A DNA stretch of 64,000 nt, taken from assembly GCA_934215475.1 (NCBI GenBank), contig CAKPZY010000004.1:10389-74388 (forward strand). Reading direction: 5' to 3'. Shown one piece after another: positions 8,644 to 16,972 of this stretch (position 1 is the first letter of the stretch; every line of letters begins with the position of its first letter). The notes under the pieces were generated by a model. The model was not told the DNA's origin, ran no database searches, and saw only the letters and a program-made list of their open reading frames with translations. The translations under genes and the position numbers were made by a program. The stretch is from an uncultured Ligilactobacillus sp. (GTDB taxonomy: Bacteria; Bacillota; Bacilli; Lactobacillales; Lactobacillaceae).

Positions 8644-9504
8644 TTACTCGTTTAAAAAGATACTGCCTTCTTTTTGTGTGACTGCACCGGCTTTCAGCAA
8701 GTGACCCAGAGCGCGTTTAAATTGTCCTTTACTGATCCCAAAATATTCTTTGATATCTTCTGGAGTACTTTTATCGGAAAAATTCAAACTGCCAGATGAG
8801 TGCTGTAACGCAGCCAAAATCATTTGCGCATCATCACCGATCACTTCAAAAGCTCGTGGTTTGAGCGAAAGGTTTAATGTACCATCGTCTTTAACAGCTA
8901 TCACACGTGCATTTAAGACCTGCCCGAGACGAGGCTCTTCCATTCGTTGAGTCGGGTGAATAAAACCAAGACAATAACCTTCAGTCAAAACACGAGTCCC
9001 TACTTTTTTCAGACGATATACCACACATTTGACGTCCTTATTAGACATATCAGGTTTCGCTTTCTGGCTGATTCCTTGAAACATGGTTTCAGAAGCAAGA
9101 GCACCCCATAAGCGGCCCTTATTGTCCAATTTTAGGCCGATCATTAACCTGTCGCCTTTCTTCGGCCATAGCTCATGTAATTCCGGCAAGTCATCCAAGG
9201 AAACAGCTATGTCCTTGTTGGGCAACCCAATGTCTACAAAAACACCCAAATCTCTTTGAACGGACACAACTGTTCCCCAGGCATAACGGCCTAATCCAAC
9301 TTTAGGAGTATTTTTAGTCAGCTGCAAATGGTGGTGTTCATTTTCATATGCAAAACCCGTCAATTGGCTGCCGATTTTCGGCAATTTTTTTAATTCTGAT
9401 TTTGCAGTCTGAAAAGTATTTCCTTCTATTTGTGAATAAATGTATTTTTCATTTTCATCAGTAACTGTAGCAGTTACAATTCTTCCCAGAACATCTTTCT
9501 TCAT
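8644..9504 (-). CDS. cvfB: CvfB/YitL-family S1-like RNA-binding protein
   Basis: A 286-residue protein with OB-fold/S1-like repeats (GSQLTGFAYENEHHHLQLT, RYAWGTVVSVQRDLGVFVDIG, then a third unit near 150-215). The C-terminal winged helix (IKEYFGISKGQFKRALGHLLKAG) ends in FLNE. This arrangement is that of CvfB, first named as a conserved virulence factor in Staphylococcus, which binds RNA. The start ATG has AGGAG about 12 bases upstream. It opens the cvfB-fur-xerD run. The exact cellular target is not known from sequence. Confidence 0.9.
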   Translation of the reverse strand: MKKDVLGRIVTATVTDENEKYIYSQIEGNTFQTAKSELKKLPKIGSQLTGFAYENEHHHLQLTKNTPKVGLGRYAWGTVVSVQRDLGVFVDIGLPNKDIAVSLDDLPELHELWPKKGDRLMIGLKLDNKGRLWGALASETMFQGISQKAKPDMSNKDVKCVVYRLKKVGTRVLTEGYCLGFIHPTQRMEEPRLGQVLNARVIAVKDDGTLNLSLKPRAFEVIGDDAQMILAALQHSSGSLNFSDKSTPEDIKEYFGISKGQFKRALGHLLKAGAVTQKEGSIFLNE

Positions 9505-9968
9505 AATAATATTTTCTCCTACTTAAAGCTTAATCCTAGCAAACTTATGATGCAATATGTTAAATCACGGCATTGAACTGATTTTAGGCACTGGTAACTA
9601 AGATTGCTAGACAATGATAGTTATTCGCCATAGTGATCACCTTATTTTGGATAGAAGCAGCTCTTTATGTGAAAAGGGAGCAGCTTTTAGTACAATGACA
9701 AAAATTACGGCATGATCAACGAAACATTTTTAGCAAAGATCGCACTCACTAGGAATAATCACAAAAATAACCAATTTTTACCAGTACTCCATTTAACTAT
9801 AAAACTTCCTTTAAATATTGTAACGGATTAGCGCTTAAAAAGCTAATTGATAGAGCCCTTAATTACCGCTATTAGAGGTAAAGAATAAACAGATTTGAAC
9901 TTGATTTAATGTTTTCTTGAAATATATAGTGATCTGTAAATATTGGCGTAATAAGAGTGTAAGTCAAA
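9505..9968. other. Intergenic region between pyk and cvfB
   Basis: No convincing gene is visible. On the minus strand there is a 15-codon ORF (ATG at 9633) with AAGGTGAT four bases before the start. Just upstream of it lies an imperfect inverted repeat (AGCTGCTC and GAGCTGCT arms, 9672-9702). A second short hairpin with TTACC and GGTAA arms lies near 9864-9882. The promoter of cvfB should be here, but I cannot assign good -35 and -10 boxes. Confidence 0.4.
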
Positions 9969-10006
9969 CAAAAAAGCATTGCAAAACTGATTTAGTTTGC
10001 AATGCT
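9969..10006 (-). terminator. Rho-independent terminator of pfkA-pyk
   Basis: Read on the minus strand, AGCATTGCAAA and TTTGCAATGCT form an 11-base-pair stem with a short loop, followed by a run of six T. It lies about 25 bases after the pyk stop codon. Confidence 0.93.
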
Positions 10007-10030
10007 CGTGATATTTAATTCATTTAAATT

Positions 10031-11791
10031 TTAAAGGGCATTCGAAGCGCCATGGTAAACAATGCCGCGGCGAGAATCAACGGTTACGACTTCGCCCTCA
10101 GATACCAAGCTTGTTGCATCGTGTGCACCAACGACAACTGGTATCCCCATCGAGATGCCAACAACAGCAGCGTGTGATGTTAAGCCGCCGTTTTCAACCA
10201 CTAAAGCAGAAGCTTTTTCGATTGCTGGCAAGTAATCTTTGTCAGTGTTCTTAGTTACAAGGACACATCCCTCAACAGCTTTCTCATTTGCTTCTTTGGC
10301 TGAAGTAGCAATCACAGTTTTGCCAATGACAGTTTCGTCTCCGACGCCTTGACCTTCAACGATCTTAGAACCAATCAACTGGATCTTCATCACGTTTGTA
10401 GTACCTTTTTCACCCACAGGAACACCCGCAGTGATCAAGATCAGGTCGCCTTCCTTAGCAAAACCAGCTTCCTGAGATTTTTCAGTAGCCAATGCGAACA
10501 TTCCATCTGTTGAAGCAGGTGTATCGGCTAAGACAGGATAAACACCCCAGTTTACTGACAATCCGCGACGAGTACGCTCATCAAATGTAACGGCTAAAAT
10601 GTTAGCATCTGGGCGATATTTTGAGATCAACCGTGCCGTGTGGCCTGACTTGGTGGCCGCAACGATCGTCTTGATGTGCAAATTATCTGCGGTTTCAGCG
10701 ACTGAACGAGCAACTGCTTCTGTCACATCTGTTTTGTCAAAATCGTTGATCGAAAATGTCCGATGCTGACGCAAAGTGTTTTCAGCTTTTACATCGATGC
10801 GGGCCATAGTTGCCACAGATTCTACCGGGTAATCACCATTAGCAGATTCACCGGAAAGCATGGTAGCATCTGTACCATCGAACACAGCATTGGCAACATC
10901 AGAAGCTTCAGCACGTGTTGGGCGAGGATTCTCTTGCATTGAGTCAAGCATTTGTGTAGCTGTAATAACGGGTTTGCCGGCAGCATTACATTTCTTGATC
11001 AAAGTCTTTTGTACCAATGGTACGTTTTCAACTGGGATCTCAACACCCATATCGCCACGAGCAACCATCAAGCCATCAGAAACTTTCAGGATCTCATCGA
11101 AATTATCGATGCCTTCTTGTGATTCGATCTTAGGGAAGATCTGCACATGTTCCATGTGTTTTTCTTCTAGTAATTCACGAATATCCAAAACGTCTTGAGG
11201 TTTACGCACAAATGATGCAGCAATGAAATTGATCTCATGGTCTAAGCCAAAACGGATATCATCTGAATCTTTTTCAGTGATCCCTGGCAAGTTAATGGAA
11301 ACTCCAGGTGCATTGACACCCTTTTTAGATCCAAGAACGCCGTTGTTTAATACTTTACATACGAGTTCCTTGTTTTCGTCGTCCTTTTTTTCGATCTGCA
11401 TGTCGATGATGCCGTCATCAAACAATACATGACCGCCCTCATGAACGTCATCATATAAACCAGGATAAGTAACCGCGATCTTGTCCTTGGTGCCCTCTAA
11501 GGAATCATCCATTGAGATCCGTACTTCGTCACCGGTTTTAAACGAGATCTTACCGTCTTTTTCAATAGTGGTCCGGATCTCAGCACCCTTGGTATCTAAC
11601 ATACGTCCAACCATTTTGCCGGTAATCTTTTCAGCTTGGTCAACTAACTTCATTCTGCCTAAATGCTCTTCATGATCACCATGAGAAAAGTTAAAACGAA
11701 AAACATTAGCCCCTGATTCGATCAGTTTGACGATTGTGTCTAAATCATTACTAGCTGGTCCAAGTGTACTTACGATCTTGGTCTTTTTCAT
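10031..11791 (-). CDS. pyk: Pyruvate kinase with extra C-terminal PEP-utilising-type domain
   Basis: Makes pyruvate and ATP from phosphoenolpyruvate and ADP, the last step of glycolysis. The 586-residue protein starts MKKTKIVSTLGPASND. It has the barrel segments FRFNFSHGDHEEH, GVNAPGVSINLPGIT, FAASF-like IAASFVRKPQDV, the active-site signature IFPKIESQEGIDN, VARGDMGVEI, ITATQMLDSM and MLSGESANGDYP. After the usual C-terminal domain comes an extra module of about 110 residues with GGLTSHAAVVGISMGIPVVVG. This His-containing loop is like that of PEP synthase and enzyme I. The extra domain is typical of Bacillus and Lactobacillus pyruvate kinases. It lies 88 bases after pfkA in one operon. Confidence 0.97.
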   Translation of the reverse strand: MKKTKIVSTLGPASNDLDTIVKLIESGANVFRFNFSHGDHEEHLGRMKLVDQAEKITGKMVGRMLDTKGAEIRTTIEKDGKISFKTGDEVRISMDDSLEGTKDKIAVTYPGLYDDVHEGGHVLFDDGIIDMQIEKKDDENKELVCKVLNNGVLGSKKGVNAPGVSINLPGITEKDSDDIRFGLDHEINFIAASFVRKPQDVLDIRELLEEKHMEHVQIFPKIESQEGIDNFDEILKVSDGLMVARGDMGVEIPVENVPLVQKTLIKKCNAAGKPVITATQMLDSMQENPRPTRAEASDVANAVFDGTDATMLSGESANGDYPVESVATMARIDVKAENTLRQHRTFSINDFDKTDVTEAVARSVAETADNLHIKTIVAATKSGHTARLISKYRPDANILAVTFDERTRRGLSVNWGVYPVLADTPASTDGMFALATEKSQEAGFAKEGDLILITAGVPVGEKGTTNVMKIQLIGSKIVEGQGVGDETVIGKTVIATSAKEANEKAVEGCVLVTKNTDKDYLPAIEKASALVVENGGLTSHAAVVGISMGIPVVVGAHDATSLVSEGEVVTVDSRRGIVYHGASNAL

Positions 11792-11879
11792 TATAAGTTA
11801 CCTCTCCTTTTGGAAAATAAAGTGATAATAAAAATTGTTAACAAAGTTTATTTAAAGTACCAGACATTACCATTAACTT

Positions 11880-12842
11880 CTAGAATCTCACGCGATCATT
11901 TAAGTCAAGCAAGGATATGTCTGTGTGATGCTTATGGTTTTCGAGAGTGTCGATGATTTCGGAAGCCACTAATTTGTTATGGCGCACCCCGAGCGCTAAG
12001 CCGCCCTTACCTTCCAGCAACAAACGAACGGCGTAATCACCAAGCTGGGTGGCAAATACTCTGTCCTTAGCAGTTGGTTGTCCACCACGCTGCACGTGAG
12101 CCAAAGTTACCGCACGAGTATCAAAATCATCATATTTGTCAAGCTCTTCTTTAAACTTCTGTGCTGACATCACACCTTCAGCGATAACGATCAAACCGTG
12201 CTTTTTGCCATTTTCATGGTTGGCCGCTAATTTGTCGGCGATAGCTTTGATATCATAATCACGTTCCGGGACCACAATTGCATCTGCGCCTGTAGCGATG
12301 CCTGCCCATAAAGCAATATCGCCGGCTCCACGTCCCATGACTTCAACAATAAATGTTCTTTGATGTGAGGTTGCAGTATCATTGATATTATCAATCTCAT
12401 TGACTGCAACGTTAACTGCTGAATCAAAGCCGATCGTAAAATCGGTTCCTGGGATATCATTATCGATGGTCCCCGGTAAGCCTATCGAATTAAACCCGTG
12501 CTGAGTCAAACGTTCGGCACCATGATAGGAACCATCTCCACCAATCACGACTAAGGCATCTATCCCAAATTTTTTAAGTTGTTCGATCCCTTTTAATTGA
12601 TACTCATTTTCAGCAAATTCAGGAAAACGAGCGGAATATAAAATGGTCCCACCTCTTTTTATGATCCCATCAAGTCGAGAAAGATCCAAAAGCTCAATAT
12701 CGCCTTCAACTAATCCCTTAAAGCCATAATTGATACCATATGCATCTAAACCTGAAGAGTTAGCTGAACGTGCAACGGCGCGGATCGCCGCGTTCATACC
12801 TTGAGAATCTCCACCGCTTGTTAAAATACCAATGCGCTTCAT
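11880..12842 (-). CDS. pfkA: ATP-dependent 6-phosphofructokinase
   Basis: Phosphorylates fructose 6-phosphate to the 1,6-bisphosphate, the committed step of glycolysis. The 320-residue protein has the ATP site [20 protein letters not shown] (GGDAPG is commoner, so the SQ is a small local variant), [12 protein letters not shown], the catalytic [20 protein letters not shown] and [12 protein letters not shown], where many relatives have MGRHCGDLAL. These departures are modest and all key residues (GGDGS, TIDND) are kept. The TATAAT on the minus strand at 12890-12895 is a plausible -10 box, with a poor -35. pyk follows in the same operon. Confidence 0.96.
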   Translation of the reverse strand: MKRIGILTSGGDSQGMNAAIRAVARSANSSGLDAYGINYGFKGLVEGDIELLDLSRLDGIIKRGGTILYSARFPEFAENEYQLKGIEQLKKFGIDALVVIGGDGSYHGAERLTQHGFNSIGLPGTIDNDIPGTDFTIGFDSAVNVAVNEIDNINDTATSHQRTFIVEVMGRGAGDIALWAGIATGADAIVVPERDYDIKAIADKLAANHENGKKHGLIVIAEGVMSAQKFKEELDKYDDFDTRAVTLAHVQRGGQPTAKDRVFATQLGDYAVRLLLEGKGGLALGVRHNKLVASEIIDTLENHKHHTDISLLDLNDRVRF

Positions 12843-12925
12843 TTTTTCACCTCAAGTAATTTTCTGTGGTACTACATTCTCCACCGATTATAGTATCACT
12901 TTTCCAAGTTATTGTCTTGTTTATT

Positions 12926-12956
12926 TCGTAAAAATATGAAATTACTGATGTAATTT
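12926..12956 (-). terminator. Probable terminator after dnaE
   Basis: On the minus strand AAATTAC and GTAATTT form a 7-base-pair, AT-rich stem with a 4-base loop, followed by CATATTTTTA. It lies shortly after the dnaE stop codon. It is weak by stem energy, so termination may be partial. Confidence 0.5.
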
Positions 12957-12969
12957 ACATTTTTTTTCA

Positions 12970-15900
12970 TTAACTCAAAACTACATTATCTTCTCCTAAC
13001 AGTTTGATGACCGCCGTCTTAGCTCCTATTTCACCGCTTAACCAGTAATTTTTACTCAATAAAGTTTTTCGATCAGAATCAACATCAAAAATGATAACAG
13101 GAATATCTCCATGAAAAGACATCAGTGCATTTTTCAATTCACGTTTTTTCTCAAGTGAAAAGTTTGAAGGTAGGCGCAAAAAGTAACGCTTATCATTCAC
13201 AGAACTGGCCACTGCTAATGTTTTCACCAATATTTCTGTTCCTTGCCGTTCTTCTATTTGGCCTGTGACCATGATAACTTCACCAACAGATAAGAGCGAA
13301 CCGTATTTCCGATATTGTTCAGGAAAAAGAGTCAAAGAAATGTCGCCTGTCTCATCATTAGCTGCAACAAAGGCCATCTGTTGCCCCTTTTTTGTTCGGA
13401 TGGTTTTGATCTTCTTAAGATATACTATACCAGTAACGGTGTGGCCACTGCGCATTTGTGAAATCTTTAACGCATGATAAATTTTTGCTAGCTTGTCATA
13501 TTTTTCTACGGGATGGCCGGACAAAAAAGCACCTAAATAATAATTTTCTTTTTCAAGCTGCTCTTCCTCACTTAATTTCATTGATTTGTCTTCAATTTTA
13601 GGAGCAAGCATTTCAAATAATTCGATGTTATGTCCGCTTAACTCTGCATTTTTTAATGTCTGGGGTAACTGGGCTAGCAGTTCACCTCGTGAGATCCCAA
13701 ATTCATCAAAGACTCCACTATAAATCAGTGCTCTTATCGAATCTTCCTTTAAGAACTCGGGAGGAATACGCTGTAGAAATTGGTTGAAACTTTTATAGTT
13801 TCCGTGGTCGTGCCGTTCATGAATGATGGCTTGCACAAAATTTCTTCGGAGAGTTTTAATACAGCCTAAGCCAAAATAAATCGCATGGTCACGCAAAATA
13901 AAATATGTTTCACTCCGATTAACCGATGGAGCGCGGATAGTTAAATCTTTACTTTTTGCTTCCATTAAATAGGTCTTGATTTTCTGATCTGATCCGATAA
14001 CGGAGTTTAATAAAGCGGCATAAAAGGCAGCAGGGAAATGGCATTTGATATATGCTAATTCGAAGGCCATTTTAGAATAAGCGACCGCATGTGAACGATT
14101 AAAGCCGTAATCGCCAAAACGGCTGATATATTCATATACTTTTTGAGCACTTTGGGAAGAAAACCCTTTTTGTTTTGCCCCTGCAATGAATTTTTCGCGC
14201 ATTTCAGCAATAACAGCATGTTTCTTTTTACTCATTGCCCGCCGTAACAAGTCGGCCTGCCCGAGGGTAAATCCGCCCATTGCTGACGCAACTTGCATGA
14301 CTTGTTCTTGGTAAACCATAATGCCATACGTTGGCTCCAATATTTTTTTCAACGAGGGATCCGGATACGTTACCCTCTTTTTGCCATGTTTACGGGCAAT
14401 AAATTCATCGATATTATTCATCGGTCCCGGACGGTACAATGCATTGACAGCGGCGACATCTTCAAAGGATGAGGGTGATAACTTAAACAAGACATTCTTG
14501 ATCCCATCAGATTCAAACTGAAAAACCCCATTAGTATCCGCTCTTTGAAAGACACCCAATGTTTTTTGGTCCTTGAGGTCAATTTGAGAAACAACTAAAT
14601 GCTTGTGATAGCCCACATCTATTAAACGAACAGCGTTTTCGAGAATGGTCAGATTACGGAGCCCTAAGAAGTCCATCTTTAATAAGCCGACTTCCTCGAC
14701 TTGATCCTTGGCGAATTGTGTCAGTAAGATATTGTCTGACCCTAACTGAACCGGGACAAGTTCGTCCAAGTTCTGTTCGCTGAGTATAACTCCCGCTGCG
14801 TGAACAGAGTAATGACGAGGCAATCCTTCGAGGTGCACTGCGGTTTTAAATATTAATTCGTTTTTTTGGCTATCAGCGATAAGATTTTTGAGCTTTTGTG
14901 ATTGCTTGTAAGCATCTCTTAAGGAAATGTGGAAGACGGAAGGAACAGCCTTACTCCACTGATCCATTTCATACGTTGTCAGCCCCATGACTCTGCCAAC
15001 GTCTCTCAGTGCTTGTTTAGCCCCTAAGGTGCCAAAGGTAATGATCTGAGCCATTTTTTGATGACCATATTTATGGTGTACATAATTGATGACTTGATCA
15101 CGTTTTAGATCAGGAATATCCAAGTCAATATCTGGCATTTGGGCACGCTCTTCGTTTAAGAATCGCTCAAAAAGCAAGTTATACTTAATTGGATCAACAT
15201 CTGTGATCAACAGCGTATAAGCAACTAAAGAACCTGCGGCCGAGCCACGTCCTGGTCCGATCATGATATGGTTCTGATGGGCAAAATGTGTCACGTCCCA
15301 GACGATCAAAAAATAATCGTCAAAGCCCATCCGATCGATAACATGCAGTTCATGAGTTAATCTCTTTTGATAGCGGTCGCTGTCTTTGATGTGATTTTCA
15401 ATTAAGCGCTGTTTTAAGCCTTTTTCGCAAAGTTGTTGCAAGAATTGGCCAGAGGTTTCCCCTTTTGGTACATGAAACTTTGGTAAACGAGTGGGCGGAA
15501 ACTCCAATCGAATGGAAATATCGGCAATTATTTTTGATACATTTTGATAAGCGTCTTCCAAACCTGATTTCTGATATGCGTCAGAAAATTCATCTGGAGA
15601 TTGCAAATAGAATGCACCATCTTGGCTAACAGTTAATTCAGCCGCTGACATTTTTCTGCCATCTCGGATCGCCTGTAAGACCTTAGCTTCAAAATTCTGC
15701 TCGGGACGGAGATATTTTACCGGAGAAGCAGCAACAATGGATAAATGAGTACGCTTGGCAATTTGACGTAAACTGATCACAGACTGGTCGCCCATTTTGG
15801 GGCTGATCCCTAAGTAAAGAGAATTATGGTCACATTGATCATTGAGTTCTGTCAGCCATTTGATGGCCTGATCAAATTTAATCTTTTTCTGTGTTTCTTC

Positions 15901-16308
15901 AAGAATGCTGTGCTGTGCGGAGGTGATCACGAATAAGTCATTTAAAAAATTGCTGATCTCAGACAATGAAAGACGGTCACCTACCGGATCATCCGGCTGC
16001 TTAGTCATTTTAAGGCTGGAGAGTTTCATTAAATTCTGATATCCGTGTTCATTTTTGGCAAGCAAAATAAGCTCATTTCCTGCGTCATTTTGTCTGCTAT
16101 CTTGCATTTGTAAAGTTATTCCTAGTAGGGGCTTAATATTAAATTCATGGCAGGCCTTATAAAAATCTAAAATACCATACATGACGTTAACGTCGGTCAA
16201 CGCCAATGCTTTGTACCCCAGTTTGCTGGCATTTTTGACCAAATCAGTGATCTTTAAAGGGCTTTGCAATAGGCTAAAGCAGCTGATAACTTGCAATGGG
16301 CAAAACAT
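12970..16308 (-). CDS. dnaE: DNA polymerase III subunit alpha, DnaE type
   Basis: A C-family replicative polymerase. In Firmicutes DnaE works with PolC, extending RNA primers before handoff to PolC. The 1112-residue protein begins with the PHP domain (YKALALTDVNVMYGILDFYKAC). The polymerase palm follows with IMIGPGRGSAAGSLVAY and AQMPDIDLDIPD, which carries catalytic aspartates, then RHYSVHAAGVILS, LLKMDFLGLRNLTI and GIMVYQEQVMQVA. The C-terminal OB-fold (VTGIVYLKKIKTIRTKKGQQMAF) ends the protein. The ATG is preceded by AAGGAAGG. It has its own promoter about 115 bases upstream. Confidence 0.96.
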   Translation of the reverse strand: MFCPLQVISCFSLLQSPLKITDLVKNASKLGYKALALTDVNVMYGILDFYKACHEFNIKPLLGITLQMQDSRQNDAGNELILLAKNEHGYQNLMKLSSLKMTKQPDDPVGDRLSLSEISNFLNDLFVITSAQHSILEETQKKIKFDQAIKWLTELNDQCDHNSLYLGISPKMGDQSVISLRQIAKRTHLSIVAASPVKYLRPEQNFEAKVLQAIRDGRKMSAAELTVSQDGAFYLQSPDEFSDAYQKSGLEDAYQNVSKIIADISIRLEFPPTRLPKFHVPKGETSGQFLQQLCEKGLKQRLIENHIKDSDRYQKRLTHELHVIDRMGFDDYFLIVWDVTHFAHQNHIMIGPGRGSAAGSLVAYTLLITDVDPIKYNLLFERFLNEERAQMPDIDLDIPDLKRDQVINYVHHKYGHQKMAQIITFGTLGAKQALRDVGRVMGLTTYEMDQWSKAVPSVFHISLRDAYKQSQKLKNLIADSQKNELIFKTAVHLEGLPRHYSVHAAGVILSEQNLDELVPVQLGSDNILLTQFAKDQVEEVGLLKMDFLGLRNLTILENAVRLIDVGYHKHLVVSQIDLKDQKTLGVFQRADTNGVFQFESDGIKNVLFKLSPSSFEDVAAVNALYRPGPMNNIDEFIARKHGKKRVTYPDPSLKKILEPTYGIMVYQEQVMQVASAMGGFTLGQADLLRRAMSKKKHAVIAEMREKFIAGAKQKGFSSQSAQKVYEYISRFGDYGFNRSHAVAYSKMAFELAYIKCHFPAAFYAALLNSVIGSDQKIKTYLMEAKSKDLTIRAPSVNRSETYFILRDHAIYFGLGCIKTLRRNFVQAIIHERHDHGNYKSFNQFLQRIPPEFLKEDSIRALIYSGVFDEFGISRGELLAQLPQTLKNAELSGHNIELFEMLAPKIEDKSMKLSEEEQLEKENYYLGAFLSGHPVEKYDKLAKIYHALKISQMRSGHTVTGIVYLKKIKTIRTKKGQQMAFVAANDETGDISLTLFPEQYRKYGSLLSVGEVIMVTGQIEERQGTEILVKTLAVASSVNDKRYFLRLPSNFSLEKKRELKNALMSFHGDIPVIIFDVDSDRKTLLSKNYWLSGEIGAKTAVIKLLGEDNVVLS

Positions 16309-16680
16309 CTTGCGGCCTTCCTTTCGGGTAGTTGTTTTGTTTCACGATTAGGTGGAAAATATGCTGGAAGACAATAAAGTGACTCGCTGGAGCCTTGTAT
16401 GTCTTTTCATTTTGTTTATTTTATTATACTCAAATCATAGCGCACCTTCAAAGTCCAAGTGATCAGAAAATAGTACTTTAAGAAGGATAAGCAATCAGCT
16501 CACTATCTAATTTGAGTTTATTCTATCTTCAAACTGACTAAAAACAACCCTAGCGCAAATTTGCAACGTTAATGAATCGAGAACTGTAAAGTTAGATCAA
16601 GCCAGTTGATCATTTGCCGTAAAAAATTGTTTATAATCACTATTTTGTGCTAAACTACTGGTATTGAGAGGTGAAGGAAA
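16309..16680. other. Divergent intergenic region dnaE / DUF2929-like gene
   Basis: Holds the dnaE promoter on the minus strand. On the plus strand a weaker pair, TTGTTT and TAAACT with an 18-base spacer (16627-16656), may serve the small membrane gene. I see no other gene or repeat here. Confidence 0.5.
16423..16451 (-). promoter_or_regulatory. Putative dnaE promoter
   Basis: On the minus strand TTGAAG is followed by a 17-base spacer and a perfect TATAAT. Transcription would begin about 100 bases before the dnaE start codon. Confidence 0.65.
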
Positions 16681-16872
16681 ATGGTTAAACAGCTCACTTT
16701 GCTTTTTTGGAGTGCAATTTATGGACTTATATTGGGTTATCTGGTCTCTGCTTTGACTGGAGCAGTCTTTAATCCCGTTTTAAGCGTTGTGGTTCCTATG
16801 GTTGGAACCTTGATCGTTGTTAACCTCATTGCTCCAATGTTAAAACCGGATACAAAAAATAAAAATAAGTAA
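16681..16872 (+). CDS. YjzD-like (DUF2929) two-helix membrane peptide
   Basis: A 63-residue protein with two hydrophobic segments, about residues 5-27 (LTLLFWSAIYGLILGYLVSAL) and 31-52 (NPVLSVVVPMVGTLIVVNLIA). It ends in a Lys/Asn-rich tail (KPDTKNKNK). Size, topology and position beside dnaE match the DUF2929/YjzD family of small membrane proteins in Bacillus and lactobacilli. No function is established for the family. GAAGGA precedes the ATG at normal spacing. A strong terminator follows the stop at once. The family call comes from memory of the family. Confidence 0.75.
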   Translation: MVKQLTLLFWSAIYGLILGYLVSALTGAVFNPVLSVVVPMVGTLIVVNLIAPMLKPDTKNKNK

Positions 16873-16949
16873 AAAACGCGCCTTCACTGCGTAAACTCCG
16901 ATTAGAATAAAGCCAACTTTTGGAGTTATGCAATTAAGCGCGTTTTTTT
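16871..16949. terminator. Bidirectional terminator between the DUF2929-like gene and clpB
   Basis: An outer stem AAAAAACGCGC with GCGCGTTTTTT encloses an inner imperfect stem (GCGTAAACTCC with GGAGTTATGC). The T-tract on either strand makes it usable from both sides: by the plus-strand gene ending at 16872 and by clpB ending at 16973. Confidence 0.88.
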
Positions 16950-16972
16950 AGCTAAAGCGGCGCCTGAGCATT

